A stretch of DNA of 34,592 nucleotides from Bacteroidia bacterium (GCA_026391295.1 JAPLDS010000029.1:58345-92936); one strand, 5' to 3'; positions 1 to 9,834 are shown, counted from the first letter of the stretch. Translations and numbers: made by a program. The notes: generated by a model not told the origin, from the sequence alone.

Positions 1-1139
1 GGTATCTAACGAAAAAACCTGTCTCAGTAGAGATGAAAGATGGAAAAATTTTTAAGATAACACCGATAAAGAAACTTTCCGATGAGGCTCATCCTGCCTT
101 TATCGCACCAGGTCTAATCGACAATCAAGTAAATGGCTTTGCAGGTGTTTCTTTCTGCTTAGCTGGTGGGGAATTAACTAAAGAGGGAATCATAAAGGCG
201 ACGCACGAACTTTGGAAAATGGGAGTCACCACCTATCTTCCAACACTTACCTCGAACAGTCGTGAAGTGCTAGTGCGCAATTTCACCCTGCTAGCCAAAA
301 CAAAAAATGATCCTGAGCTAAATGGGTCAATCGTGGGATACCATCTTGAAGGGCCTTATATCTCTCCGATTGACGGTTTTCGTGGAGCCCATCCACTGCG
401 GCATATGCGCAAGCCAGATTGGAAGGAGTTTATGGAATTTTACGAGGCCTCAGGCAGAAATATTATTACTATCACGGTGGCACCAGAGCTAGAGGGCGCC
501 ATTGACTTCATTAAAAAATGTACCGAAATTGGGGTTACAGTAGCCATTGGACACCACAATGGGAGTAAAGAAATTATTGAGGAGGCAGTCGCCAATGGTG
601 CAAAAACAACCACACACCTCGGAAATGGGTGCTCAAACATGATCAATAGGCATGTTAATCCTTTATGGCCTCAACTAGCCAACGATAAGCTTATGGCAAG
701 TCTAATTTGTGATGGATTTCATCTTCGCGACGAAGAGATTATTGTCTTTTATAAAGCAAAAGGTACTAATAGAACCATTATAACCTCCGATGTTACCCAC
801 TATGCCACCCTGTCACCAGGAGAATATAAAAATGATGAGGGAGAAACAATACAACTAACCAAAGAAGGAATGGTTCGCTTGGCGTCTCAGAATGTACTCT
901 ACGGCTCGGCTTCACCGTTATCGAGAGGCGTGGCACATATGATAAAAGTTACAGGCTGCTCCTTGGGAGAAGCTATTCAGATGGCAAGTACAAATCCAGC
1001 AAAATTATATGGATGGAAGGATCGTGGAGTTCTTGCCCCAGGCAAACGTGCCGACCTAATTCTATTCGAAGTTGGAGAAAATGACCTAACGATTAAAAAA
1101 ACCTTTGTTGCTGGAAAATTGGTTTACGAAGCTCAATAG
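1..1139 (+). CDS. nagA: N-acetylglucosamine-6-phosphate deacetylase (5' end outside window)
   Basis: Cytoplasmic metal-dependent amidohydrolase that removes acetate from GlcNAc-6-phosphate, giving glucosamine-6-phosphate for NagB. The reading frame is open from base 3, and the residues before the first ATG at 33 (YLTKKPVSVE) fit the N-terminal beta-strand of the family, so the true start lies upstream of the window. Visible family motifs are GLIDNQVNGFAG near the N-terminus, HLEGPYIS followed by GFRGAHP, the metal and substrate histidines in IGHHNGS and THLGNG, ICDGFHL, and the catalytic aspartate in TSDVTHYA. The C-terminus (GVLAPGKRADLILFE) is the usual amidohydrolase end. About 380 residues are visible, near full family length. 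It is the first gene of a sugar cluster that also carries nagB about 3.8 kb downstream. Confidence 0.93.
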   Translation, partial: YLTKKPVSVEMKDGKIFKITPIKKLSDEAHPAFIAPGLIDNQVNGFAGVSFCLAGGELTKEGIIKATHELWKMGVTTYLPTLTSNSREVLVRNFTLLAKTKNDPELNGSIVGYHLEGPYISPIDGFRGAHPLRHMRKPDWKEFMEFYEASGRNIITITVAPELEGAIDFIKKCTEIGVTVAIGHHNGSKEIIEEAVANGAKTTTHLGNGCSNMINRHVNPLWPQLANDKLMASLICDGFHLRDEEIIVFYKAKGTNRTIITSDVTHYATLSPGEYKNDEGETIQLTKEGMVRLASQNVLYGSASPLSRGVAHMIKVTGCSLGEAIQMASTNPAKLYGWKDRGVLAPGKRADLILFEVGENDLTIKKTFVAGKLVYEAQ

Positions 1140-1250
1140 TATCTTAAAACATTGAATTTGTGCAGCTAAACCTATTGCTTAAAGCAGACGATAAAACTTG
1201 AATTCTAAGGAAAACTAACTACTTATAAACCATAACAAACTAAGTTAACC

Positions 1251-2249
1251 ATGAAAAGAAAATTCGCATTATTGATATTGCTTGTCGTCTTAGGGGTTAT
1301 CTCGAGCAATGGGCAAAAGGCACCTACGGGAAATCCCAAAGATTTTAAAATAAAAACATGTCTTCATTCAGTTAGTTACAGTGGAGCATGGAGAGGCCAG
1401 GCCTTGCTCACCGTTGATCAATTCCTTGTAAAAGCAAAAGAACTAGGTTTTGATGGTGTTGAGCTTGGGACCAAACGACCTCATGTATCGTTAATTGATT
1501 ATGATGATGCGGCACGTAAGAAACTAAGAGCTCGGATTAAAGAGCTTGGACTCGAATTAGTTTGCCTGGCAGGATACAATGACTTTACTGCAGGCGTGGA
1601 TAAGGCGGGCATTCCAAACGTGGAAATTCAGGCTGTTTATATTGGAGAGCTAGCTCGTTTAGCAAGTGACCTTGGAACGAATATGGTTCGAGTATTCACT
1701 GGTTACGAGCGAACTGGAATACCTTTTGACAAACAGTATGCGCAAGTAGTAGAAGGATTGCAAATGGCTGGAAAAATTGCGGCCAAGTATGGCGTTACGC
1801 TTGTGGTTCAAAACCACCACGATATCGCCGTTCATCATGATGTGATGAGATGGCTACTAGATGAAGTAAACCTGCCGAATGTAAAAGCAGGATTCGACTG
1901 TTGGGCACCTACCATGCAGGGATTATCAAAGGATGAGATTAAAAAGGCCATCTATATCATGAAGCCTGACATTCTCCTTACCACCGTAGCCGATTACGAA
2001 AAACTGCCTCGCTACAGATACGAATCGGGACAAGTCAACTATGTAGAGGAACTTGCAGAAAACCGAATGGTTGCAACTGGCGAAGGTTATCTCGACTACA
2101 AAACGTTTATCTCTACATTAAAAGAGATCGGCTATCAAGGTTATATTTCATATGAAATGTGTGCACCATTAAAAGGGGGAGGTAGCATTGAAAATCTTGA
2201 TAAGAACGCAAAGGTGTTTCTGAATTATTTAAAGCAATTTGAAAAATAA
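1251..2249 (+). CDS. Exported sugar phosphate isomerase/epimerase-like TIM barrel
   Basis: A 332-residue protein with a Sec signal peptide (KRK, then a hydrophobic run to about residue 21, cleavage likely near SSNGQ). The rest is an AP-endonuclease-2/xylose-isomerase-like TIM barrel. It shows GFDGVELGTKRP in the first barrel strands, QNHHDIAVHH around residue 190, AGFDCWAP around 223, and GYQGYISYEMC near the C-terminus, which are positions where this fold binds a divalent metal. Sugar phosphates are cytoplasmic, so an exported member probably acts on free sugars or glycosides. It lies 35 bases upstream of an exported Gfo/Idh/MocA oxidoreductase, and such pairs are common in Bacteroidota and are implicated in keto-sugar chemistry. 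The exact reaction cannot be read from the sequence. Confidence 0.8.
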   Translation: MKRKFALLILLVVLGVISSNGQKAPTGNPKDFKIKTCLHSVSYSGAWRGQALLTVDQFLVKAKELGFDGVELGTKRPHVSLIDYDDAARKKLRARIKELGLELVCLAGYNDFTAGVDKAGIPNVEIQAVYIGELARLASDLGTNMVRVFTGYERTGIPFDKQYAQVVEGLQMAGKIAAKYGVTLVVQNHHDIAVHHDVMRWLLDEVNLPNVKAGFDCWAPTMQGLSKDEIKKAIYIMKPDILLTTVADYEKLPRYRYESGQVNYVEELAENRMVATGEGYLDYKTFISTLKEIGYQGYISYEMCAPLKGGGSIENLDKNAKVFLNYLKQFEK

Positions 2250-2284
2250 TCTACTTCATAAATTTTCAATAAAAGATAATTATC

Positions 2285-3667
2285 ATGACAAAAAGAAGAG
2301 ACTTTATAAAGGCTAATATCTTAGGATCTGCAGGTATTGCCATCGGCGGAATTGGATTCAGTGCTAAATCATATGGTTCTATTGTTGGAGCCAACGACCG
2401 GCTTAACATTGCCCTTGTCGGATTACGAAGCAGAGGTAAATCGCATTTGGAAGAGTGGTGTGCGTTAAAAGACAAGCAAAACATCAGACTAGTTGCCTTG
2501 TGTGATACCGACTCCCAGTTTTTTGCAGAACGTGCAAAAACAGTATTTGACTCAACTGGGGTTATGCCAACAACAGACTGGGATATGCACAAAATATTAA
2601 ATAATCCGGATATCCATGCAGTATCGTTTGCAACCCCTAATCACTGGCATGCCTTAGGAACCATCTGGGCTTGTCAAGCTGGGAAACATGTCTATGTTGA
2701 AAAACCTGCCTGTCATAGTATTTTCGAAGGACGAAAAATGATTGAGGCGGCGAGTAAATATAACGTACGTGTTCAAGTTGGCCATCAGGGTCGCTCCTAT
2801 CAGAATGTGCAAGAAGCCATGAAATTTTTACATGATGGAGGAATTGGCAAAGTATATATGGCTCGTGGACTTTGTTACAAACCACGCGAATCATTTGGGA
2901 TCGCCAAAGACAGCACACCACCGGAAACATTGAAATATGAACGTTGGCTGGGTCCCGCCTTATGGCGAGAATACAATGAAAAGAAAAGTCACTATAACTG
3001 GCATTGGCATTGGGATACTGGAAATGGAGACAGTGGCAATCAGGGGGTTCACGAATTCGATTTTGCTCGTTGGGGCCTGAATAAAAATGAACATCCAATC
3101 TCTGTTTATTCAACAGGTGGCATTTATGGCATAAGTCCAGATGAATGTTCTCAGGAAACACCAAACACGCAAACATCAGTCCTTAAATACAAAGATGGCA
3201 CGATGCTTGAATTCGAAACCAGAGGTCGATATACAAATCGTGAAGGGGATCAGAACATAAGTATCGGCAATGTATTTTATGGTACAGAAGGTTACATGGA
3301 AATGCAAGCTTGGGAAAATCGCGGTGGTGAATGGCAGGCTTTTCGCAAAAGGGAGAAAGTGCCATTTGCAGGCTCAAGCATAAAAGACAAAGAAAAACTT
3401 GGAGCAACCTTGTTGGGTCCTGAAAGTACAGCACATTTTTCAAATTTTATTGATGCAATAAAAGCAGGAAAAAATGACGGACTAAACTGTAATGTGCATG
3501 AAGGATTCTACTCTGCTGCACTTCCTCATTTGGCGAATATCTCTTACCGTCTTGGTCATGAATTAAAATTCAATCCTGAACAGGAGAAATTTGCTGGCAA
3601 TCCAGAGGCCGACGCCATGCTTAGAAGAAATTACAGAAAGCCTTATGTTATTTCAGACAAAATTTAA
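2285..3667 (+). CDS. Tat-exported Gfo/Idh/MocA family oxidoreductase
   Basis: A 460-residue NAD(P)-dependent sugar oxidoreductase. The N-terminus KRRDFIKANILG followed by a Gly/Ala-rich hydrophobic stretch is a twin-arginine signal, implying export with the cofactor bound. The Rossmann domain starts at about residue 40 (LNIALVGLRSRGKSH), continues through TPNHWHALGTIWACQAGKHV, and carries the family EKP motif near residues 139-141, whose lysine is catalytic in this family. The C-terminal sheet domain includes GNGDSGNQGVHEFDFARWGL, typical of the exported Bacteroidota branch. Substrate is unknown. GH109 glycosidases share the fold, but I do not see GH109-specific features. It is the second gene of the TIM-barrel/oxidoreductase pair. 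Confidence 0.85.
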   Translation: MTKRRDFIKANILGSAGIAIGGIGFSAKSYGSIVGANDRLNIALVGLRSRGKSHLEEWCALKDKQNIRLVALCDTDSQFFAERAKTVFDSTGVMPTTDWDMHKILNNPDIHAVSFATPNHWHALGTIWACQAGKHVYVEKPACHSIFEGRKMIEAASKYNVRVQVGHQGRSYQNVQEAMKFLHDGGIGKVYMARGLCYKPRESFGIAKDSTPPETLKYERWLGPALWREYNEKKSHYNWHWHWDTGNGDSGNQGVHEFDFARWGLNKNEHPISVYSTGGIYGISPDECSQETPNTQTSVLKYKDGTMLEFETRGRYTNREGDQNISIGNVFYGTEGYMEMQAWENRGGEWQAFRKREKVPFAGSSIKDKEKLGATLLGPESTAHFSNFIDAIKAGKNDGLNCNVHEGFYSAALPHLANISYRLGHELKFNPEQEKFAGNPEADAMLRRNYRKPYVISDKI

Positions 3668-3715
3668 AGACTAATTTCTTATTTTGGGGACCTGAAACGA
3701 ACTGAATAAAACCAA

Positions 3716-4974
3716 ATGACAGAGCAAAAACATACTGTTGGCACTTACCGCTATCGCATCCTGGCTTTGGTCTTTATGGCTACGACCATAAATTATTTTG
3801 ATCGCAGTATTATTGGGGTTATGGCCCCAACCTTGCAAAAGCTTTTCGACTGGTCGAATAAAGATTATGCGTTGATCATGGTCTCCTTCAAGATCGCCTA
3901 TGGTATTGGGCTATTATTTATGGGGAGTATCATTGACCGTTTTGGGACCAAGACTGGTTATACCCTATCTATTGTAATCTGGAGCATTTTTGGAATGCTG
4001 CACGCGGCCATTCGACCAGCATTTAGTCTAATTGGTTTTATCACTGCCCGCTTCGGACTTGGGATTGGCGAATCGGGTAATTTCCCCGCGGCCATCAAGA
4101 CAGTAGCATTGACGCTTCTACAAGTGTCGGTGCTATTTTAGCTCCATTTATTGTTGGAGCCATCGTAACCGTAGAGGGCAAAAACTGGCAGATCCCCTTT
4201 TTATTTACTGGGGTACTAAGCGCCATTTGGGTCTATCTCTGGATTAAGTTCTATCAAAAACCGGAGGAGCACCCTCAACTTTCGAAAGAGGAATTACAGT
4301 ATATAAATAGCGACTCAACCGAGGAGAGCGTTGAAGGAATCCCATGGCTTAAACTTGTGCCAAAGCGCGAGACATGGGCCTTTGCCTTAACAACAATTAC
4401 GGATGGCGTTTGGTGGTTCTACCTTTTCTGGGGAGCTAAATTCTTAGCCGAACAATTTGGAGTCGACATTAATAACATAGGTCCACCATTCTTGGTGATC
4501 TTCATCATGGCTGATATAGGATCACTTCTGGGAGGATATACCTCGGGTGCATTGATAAAAAAAGGGTGGTCCATTAACAAGGCGAGAAAAATTACCATGC
4601 TAATTTGCGCCATCATCATTCTACCCGTGGCCTTTGTCCCTGTCATAACAAGCAAATGGCTTGCGGTATTCCTAATCGGTCTTGGAGCAGCAGGTCATCA
4701 ATCATGGTCTATCAATGGCTATACACTTGTGCCTGATGTGTTTCCAAAAAAAGCAGTTGCCTCTGTAATCGGCATAGGCAAAATGGTGGGCGTTGTGGTA
4801 GCCGTAATTGCCGACCTCGCACTTGGAGCCGTATTAGACAAAGCAGGCAATACGGGCTATTTCTGGGCCTTTATCATTGCGGGACTATCCTACTTAACTA
4901 TTCTAGGCTTTGTGCATCTTTTGATGCCTAAGATGACACCAATGGACGATAATTTAAATTATATTAAAGCATAA
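3716..4974 (+). pseudogene. MFS sugar/hexuronate transporter, interrupted by internal deletion and frameshift
   Basis: An inner-membrane major facilitator of the ExuT/hexuronate-like branch, expected to import the sugar released by this cluster. The N-terminal piece (3716-4141) shows NYFDRSIIGVMAP in TM1, the loop signature GSIIDRFGTKTGY after TM2, and GLGIGESGNFPAAIKTVA in TM4, then ends in an out-of-frame tail at a TAG. From base 4111 the +1 register reads DASTSVGAILAPFIVG and continues open to 4974 with the remaining helices (WQIPFLFTGVL, GLGAAGHQSW, TLVPDVFPKKAVASVIG). Relative to the family, about 15 codons, the conserved EWFPKKER..A.GIF segment, are missing at about 4107-4111, and roughly 43 bases are lost, so the frame shifts. 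This is either a real pseudogene or an assembly deletion; two other genes here show the same kind of lesion. Confidence 0.85.
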
Positions 4975-4991
4975 AATAATTGATTCAACAG

Positions 4992-5726
4992 ATGGAGATA
5001 ATCATCTCAGATACTAAACAAGAACTTGGTTTAAAAGCGGCCCAAGCTGGTGCCGCCCGAATCCGTGAGGCTATTGTAGCGCGTGGAGAAGCGAATATCA
5101 TTGTGGCAACTGGAGCATCACAATTCGAGATGTTACAGGAGCTCGTCAAAGAAGATATCAATTGGTCTGTCGTTACTGCTTTTCACCTCGATGAATACAT
5201 TGGGATCAATGAGCAGCATCCCGCTTCATTTCGAAAATATCTAAAAGAACGATTTGCTGATTTAGTCCTGCCTAAAGCGTTTAACTATGTAAATGGTGAT
5301 AGTGATCCCTATCAAGAGTGCCAACGGTTAGATAAGCTAATCCAATCTTTCCCGATTGATGTGGCTTTTGTAGGGATTGGAGAGAATGGTCACTTGGCTT
5401 TCAACGATCCTCCAGCGGATTTCGAAACAGAAAAAGCTTATCTGGTGGTGGAATTAAACGAGGCCTGTCGCAAACAGCAGCTTGGCGAAGGATGGTTTAA
5501 AACTCTTGAAGATGTACCACAACGTGCTATTAGCATGTCGATTAAGCAGATTTTAAAATCAAAATTTATTATTTGCAGTGTGCCAGACCAGCGTAAAGCG
5601 CAGGCGGTATTTGACACTATGACGTGTGAAATCTCACCCCTTCATCCGGCTTCGATCCTGCGAAATCATCCAAATACGATGGTCTACTTAGATAAAGAAG
5701 CAGCATCATTATTGAAGAACTTTTAA
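4992..5726 (+). CDS. nagB: Glucosamine-6-phosphate deaminase/isomerase
   Basis: Converts glucosamine-6-phosphate to fructose-6-phosphate and ammonia, completing the pathway begun by nagA at the start of the window. Motifs: [11 protein letters not shown] (phosphate loop), [11 protein letters not shown] with the catalytic aspartate at about residue 67, [17 protein letters not shown] with the catalytic histidine at about 134, and [13 protein letters not shown]. At about 244 residues it belongs to the shorter Bacteroidota forms. I chose ATG 4992 because MEIIIS is the usual N-terminus. An in-frame TTG at 4980 would add four residues. It follows the broken transporter by 17 bases, which suggests one transcript. 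Confidence 0.9.
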   Translation: MEIIISDTKQELGLKAAQAGAARIREAIVARGEANIIVATGASQFEMLQELVKEDINWSVVTAFHLDEYIGINEQHPASFRKYLKERFADLVLPKAFNYVNGDSDPYQECQRLDKLIQSFPIDVAFVGIGENGHLAFNDPPADFETEKAYLVVELNEACRKQQLGEGWFKTLEDVPQRAISMSIKQILKSKFIICSVPDQRKAQAVFDTMTCEISPLHPASILRNHPNTMVYLDKEAASLLKNF

Positions 5727-5746
5727 TAAATCAAACTATCTATAAC

Positions 5747-8002
5747 GTGAAAACAAATTTTTCTAGACTTCTAATTTTTGGATCTCTTACAATCCTAATT
5801 TCTGCTTTTGCACCTGCACCGGAGAAGAAATCAAACCTCGATTATGTCGATCCATATATTGGAGGGATGGGTCATTTGCTCCATCCAACCAGACCAAATG
5901 TGCAATTGCCTAACCAAATGATTCGAATGCACCCCATGCGGGCTGATTTTCTAGATGATCAGATTAGCTCTTTCCCTTTAACCATGATCTCCCATCGGGC
6001 AGGCGAACTTTTTGGCGTCCTTCCAGGTACAGGAACACCTAAGTCCGACAATTGGAAAGCCCGGCAGACTTATGATCACGATCTTGAGATTGTACGGCCT
6101 TACTATTTCTCAACCTATCTGATCGATGAAGATATTAAAACTGAGTTTGCACCAGGGAATAAAGTTGGATATTTCCGTTTCACCTTTCCTTCAAAAAGCA
6201 ATAAAACACTGCGATTCCAAATTAACCAAGAAGGTCATTGGGAGTTTTTCGCTAACAACACCCTTGTTGGAGAGGAACAATTTTTTGGGATGAAAGCTTA
6301 TGTTTATGGTGAGTTTAATCAGAATGGTTCGGCTCAACTGAAGAGTGAACCGCGATTTATCAAAAAGACGAATAAAACGAAGCAGGAACCAACAGCCTGG
6401 ATTGAGTTTTCAAAAGATGAGCCGAAACCAGTCGAATTCAAATATGCGATCTCCTTTATCAGTGTTGAACAGGCGAAAGCGAACCTGAAAAATGAGTTGT
6501 CAAGCTGGGATTTTGACGGATTAAAAAATAAGGGTGAGCAGGTATGGGCTGAAGCCATGAATCAAATTGAGGTCAAGGGTGCTACAGAAGCACAGCGCCG
6601 AACTTTCTACACCTCGCTTTACCGCACCTACGAACGGATGGTAAACATCAATGAATATGGGCATTACTATAGCTCATATGATAAGAAAGTTCATGCAACA
6701 GACCGTGATTTTTACATCGACGACTGGGTTTGGGATACCTATCTAGCCAATCATCCTCTACGCATGATGCTGCAACCAAAAAAAGAATCAGACATGCTGA
6801 ATTCATATACACAGATGTATGAGCAGTCAGGATGGATGCCTCAGTTTCCACTTCTTCATATCGACAACCCAGCGATGAATGGCTTCCATTCGACCATTGT
6901 GTTTTTAGATGCCTATCGAAAAGGGATTAAGGGGTATAATGTAGAGAAAGCCTATGAAGGAACACGAAGAAATGGGTACGAAGCGACCTTATTACCTTGG
7001 AGAAATGGGATAAAATGTTCATTAGATACTTTTTATCGAGAGAAAGGGTTCTATCCTGCCTTAATGCCTGGCGAAGTTGAGACGGTTAAAGAAGTTGACA
7101 GCTTTGAGAAGCGCCAGAGTGTAGCAATTACTCTTGGAGCTAGTTATGATGACTGGGCACTTTCGGAAATGGCTAAGGAGCTAGGGCATAAGAAAGACCA
7201 AGATTATTTTCACAAACAATCCACGAATTACCGCAATCTTTACCGTCCAGAAAAGACATTGATGTGGCCGAAGAATGCCAAAGGAGATTGGATTGAGATT
7301 GATCCAAAATTTGACGGTGGTCCTGGAGGTCGTGATTATTACGATGAGAATAATGGATATACCTATCAATGGCAAGTTCAAGAAGATATCCATGGGCTAG
7401 TTAAACTGATGGGTGGACGGGAGAAGTTCACCGCGAACCTCGATCAGCTATTCCGCGAAGATCTTGGACGTACGAAATTTCAGTTCTGGGCCAAATTTGC
7501 TGATGCTACAGGTATGGTAGGACAATATTCAATGGGTAACGAACCAAGCTTCCATATCCCATGGCTGTATAATTATGCAGGCGAACCATGGAAAACACAA
7601 AAAAGAGTCCGTTTCTTACTTGACGTGTGGTTTCAAGATAATATTTTTGGAATCCCTGGGGATGAAGATGGAGGTGGGATGACAGCCTTTGTAGTCTTTG
7701 CTTCAATGGGTTTCTACCCTGTGACGCCCGGATTGCCAATCTATAATATTGGAAGTCCAGTCTTTGAAGAGGTTAAAATAAAACAAACCAACGGCAAAAC
7801 CTTTACAATCAAAGCGCATAATTATGCAAAGGGAAATAAATACATTCAATCGGCAAAATTAAATGGTCAACCCCTGAACAAGCCGTGGTTTACCCACGCC
7901 GAGCTTTTAAATGGAGCTACAATCGAATTAGAGATGGGAGACTATCCAAATAAGAAATGGGGTGCTTCTGTTGATGCAGCTCCGCCATCATCTATTGAAT
8001 AG
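5747..8002 (+). CDS. Secreted GH92 family alpha-mannosidase
   Basis: A 751-residue calcium-dependent exo-alpha-mannosidase of family GH92, which trims mannose from N-glycans and mannans. It starts at GTG 5747, followed by a Sec signal peptide (KTNFSRLLIFGSLTILISAFA). The N-terminal domain begins DYVDPYIGGMGHLLHPTRPN, the family opening. In the (alpha/alpha)6 catalytic domain, GNEPSFHIPWLYNYAG carries the proposed general acid Glu at about 599, and GIPGDEDGGGM carries the acidic pair Asp639/Asp641 corresponding to the family's catalytic base region, followed by the usual GFYPVTPG. Length is typical. It lies 20 bases after nagB. Mannose plus GlcNAc enzymes in one cluster point to N-glycan-like substrates. 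Linkage specificity cannot be read from the sequence. Confidence 0.92.
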   Translation: MKTNFSRLLIFGSLTILISAFAPAPEKKSNLDYVDPYIGGMGHLLHPTRPNVQLPNQMIRMHPMRADFLDDQISSFPLTMISHRAGELFGVLPGTGTPKSDNWKARQTYDHDLEIVRPYYFSTYLIDEDIKTEFAPGNKVGYFRFTFPSKSNKTLRFQINQEGHWEFFANNTLVGEEQFFGMKAYVYGEFNQNGSAQLKSEPRFIKKTNKTKQEPTAWIEFSKDEPKPVEFKYAISFISVEQAKANLKNELSSWDFDGLKNKGEQVWAEAMNQIEVKGATEAQRRTFYTSLYRTYERMVNINEYGHYYSSYDKKVHATDRDFYIDDWVWDTYLANHPLRMMLQPKKESDMLNSYTQMYEQSGWMPQFPLLHIDNPAMNGFHSTIVFLDAYRKGIKGYNVEKAYEGTRRNGYEATLLPWRNGIKCSLDTFYREKGFYPALMPGEVETVKEVDSFEKRQSVAITLGASYDDWALSEMAKELGHKKDQDYFHKQSTNYRNLYRPEKTLMWPKNAKGDWIEIDPKFDGGPGGRDYYDENNGYTYQWQVQEDIHGLVKLMGGREKFTANLDQLFREDLGRTKFQFWAKFADATGMVGQYSMGNEPSFHIPWLYNYAGEPWKTQKRVRFLLDVWFQDNIFGIPGDEDGGGMTAFVVFASMGFYPVTPGLPIYNIGSPVFEEVKIKQTNGKTFTIKAHNYAKGNKYIQSAKLNGQPLNKPWFTHAELLNGATIELEMGDYPNKKWGASVDAAPPSSIE

Positions 8003-8031
8003 GACTCCAATGATCATGATTGATAAGTAAA

Positions 8032-9819
8032 ATGAGAAATAACCGCAGAGACTTCCTAAAGAAAGGGGCCCTAACAGGTTTAATCATCTCAGGGACTGGG
8101 CTTTCCAACACGCAACTTTTAGCTCAGAAGAGTCTGAGAGAGAAGTTAAAAGAAAGCCCAATTTCTGCCGTCTTATTTTATCGATCGATACATTTCAACC
8201 AGGATGAGGCTCCAGGCTTACTCCCCTTGAATGCGACCAAAATATTTTATCGTATACTGAAAGAAAGAACAGGAGTTGAGTTTAAGAAACCATCTAAAAA
8301 TAGACTAACTATTCGTCTTGTTATAAACGCTGGAAGTTTACCCGCGGAGGGATTTCGAATAGATCGAACAGCAGAACACTTAATCACGATTACTTCGAGT
8401 AATGAAAATGGTATTTTGTATGGATTAGGAAAATTATTACATAACTCGACTAGCACAGAACATGGGTTTAAGCCCGGAAAATGGGAAGGTCTCTCTGCTC
8501 CTGAGAAGAAACAACGAAATATCTATTTCGCCACACACTTTAATAATTTTTACCATACTGCTCCCATTCAAAAAGTCATTAATTATATTGAAGAGTTAGC
8601 ATTCTGGGGTTATAATACCATAGAAGTTTGGTTCGACATGCACGGCTTTGAGGGGATCAATGATCCCAAAGCTAAGAAGATGTTGGAAAGGCTTGCCTTA
8701 ATTTTGCGCGCTGGTAAAAGTGCGGGAATGAAGGTCGCGATCTGTATGCTTGCTAATGAAGGATATAATTCAACACCAATACACTTGCGTGCTACGGAGC
8801 CCAAGCAGATCAAATTAAGGGGACGATATGGAGTCGAAATTTGTCCTTCGAAGCCTGGAGGGATTGAATTAATCATGCAGCAGGTTGAAGAAGAATTTGA
8901 TGCTTTTAAAAACCTTGGTGTAACATTAGACTTATTAATTCTTTGGCCCTATGATCAAGGGGGTTGCGGATGCGACCAATGTATTCCATGGGGATCGAAT
9001 GGCTATTTAAATCTATCGCGCAAGATTAGCACCTTAGCACGTCGGAAGATTCCCTCCATAAAAATTGTGCTTTCGACCTGGCTCTTTGATTGTGTTGAAG
9101 ACGAAGGAGAATGGAGAGGGCTAACCAAAACCTTCCAGAACGAGAAACCATTCGTGGACTATATCCAAGCAGATTCGCATGAAAAGTTCCCTAAATATCT
9201 GAATGAAAACAGGGTACCTGGAGGACTCCCCTTATTAAATTTTCCTGAAATTAGCATGTGGAACTCATGGCCATGGGGCGGCTTTGGAGCCAATCCGCTT
9301 CCACAAAGATTTCAACTATTATGGAATGAAGTTAAAGGAAGAGTCTCAGGGGGAGCACCCTATTCAGAAGGAATTTTCGAGGATCTGAATAAGGTGATCT
9401 ACAGTCAATTTTATTGGACAGGTGATCGCACAGCAACTGACATACTCAGGGAATATCTCTCATTTGAATTTTCTCCTGCAGATCCAGAACTGATTCTTGA
9501 AGTTATTGAAATTCTTGAAAAAAATCACGGACTTCAAGCACATTACAATGCTGCAAGTGGAACAATGATAAAGGTTCCTAAAAATGATTTTGGAGCCAAA
9601 AGAGCTTATGAGATCTTACAAAAAGCGAACGATCAGCTTCCCGATCAGGTAAAAAGAGGATGGCGATGGAGGATATTATTCCTACGTGCGATGTTTGACT
9701 ATGAATTACGAGTAAGTCAAGGAGTTCAGACAGAAAAGATAAAGGCTGGATTCTTGGAGCTTACAGCCTTATATTATGCCGATCAAGCGGATCCGTCGGT
9801 CCATCCACCCAGAGATTAA
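8032..9819 (+). CDS. Tat-exported putative glycoside hydrolase (TIM-barrel, uncharacterised)
   Basis: About 595 residues. ATG 8032 gives MRNNRRDFLKKGALTG, a clear twin-arginine signal; a TTG at 8020 is the alternative start. After a domain resembling the N-terminal fold seen in hexosaminidases and alpha-glucuronidases (ITSSNENGILYGLGKLL), residues of about 165-420 look like a catalytic TIM barrel: RNIYFATHFNNFYH, YIEELAFWGYNTIEVWFDMH, GMKVAICMLANEGY, then a Cys-rich WPYDQGGCGCDQC. I infer a glycosidase-like role from this layout, from export and from position directly after the GH92 gene (29 bases). I cannot assign a numbered GH family or catalytic residues with confidence. A terminator follows. 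Confidence 0.6.
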   Translation: MRNNRRDFLKKGALTGLIISGTGLSNTQLLAQKSLREKLKESPISAVLFYRSIHFNQDEAPGLLPLNATKIFYRILKERTGVEFKKPSKNRLTIRLVINAGSLPAEGFRIDRTAEHLITITSSNENGILYGLGKLLHNSTSTEHGFKPGKWEGLSAPEKKQRNIYFATHFNNFYHTAPIQKVINYIEELAFWGYNTIEVWFDMHGFEGINDPKAKKMLERLALILRAGKSAGMKVAICMLANEGYNSTPIHLRATEPKQIKLRGRYGVEICPSKPGGIELIMQQVEEEFDAFKNLGVTLDLLILWPYDQGGCGCDQCIPWGSNGYLNLSRKISTLARRKIPSIKIVLSTWLFDCVEDEGEWRGLTKTFQNEKPFVDYIQADSHEKFPKYLNENRVPGGLPLLNFPEISMWNSWPWGGFGANPLPQRFQLLWNEVKGRVSGGAPYSEGIFEDLNKVIYSQFYWTGDRTATDILREYLSFEFSPADPELILEVIEILEKNHGLQAHYNAASGTMIKVPKNDFGAKRAYEILQKANDQLPDQVKRGWRWRILFLRAMFDYELRVSQGVQTEKIKAGFLELTALYYADQADPSVHPPRD

Positions 9820-9834
9820 AATCTGGCGTAAAAC

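Noticed and set aside
2637-3176. A 179-codon open frame on the minus strand within the oxidoreductase gene
   Set aside because: It is antisense to a well-supported gene, has no domain-like content and reflects codon bias of the real gene.
2285-3667. Assignment of the oxidoreductase to glycosidase family GH109
   Set aside because: It shares only the general Gfo/Idh/MocA fold and lacks sequence features I would associate with GH109.
3716-4974. Two separate transporter genes (3716-4141 and 4357-4974)
   Set aside because: The frame of the second piece is open and family-like from 4111, and together the pieces make one MFS protein with a gap.
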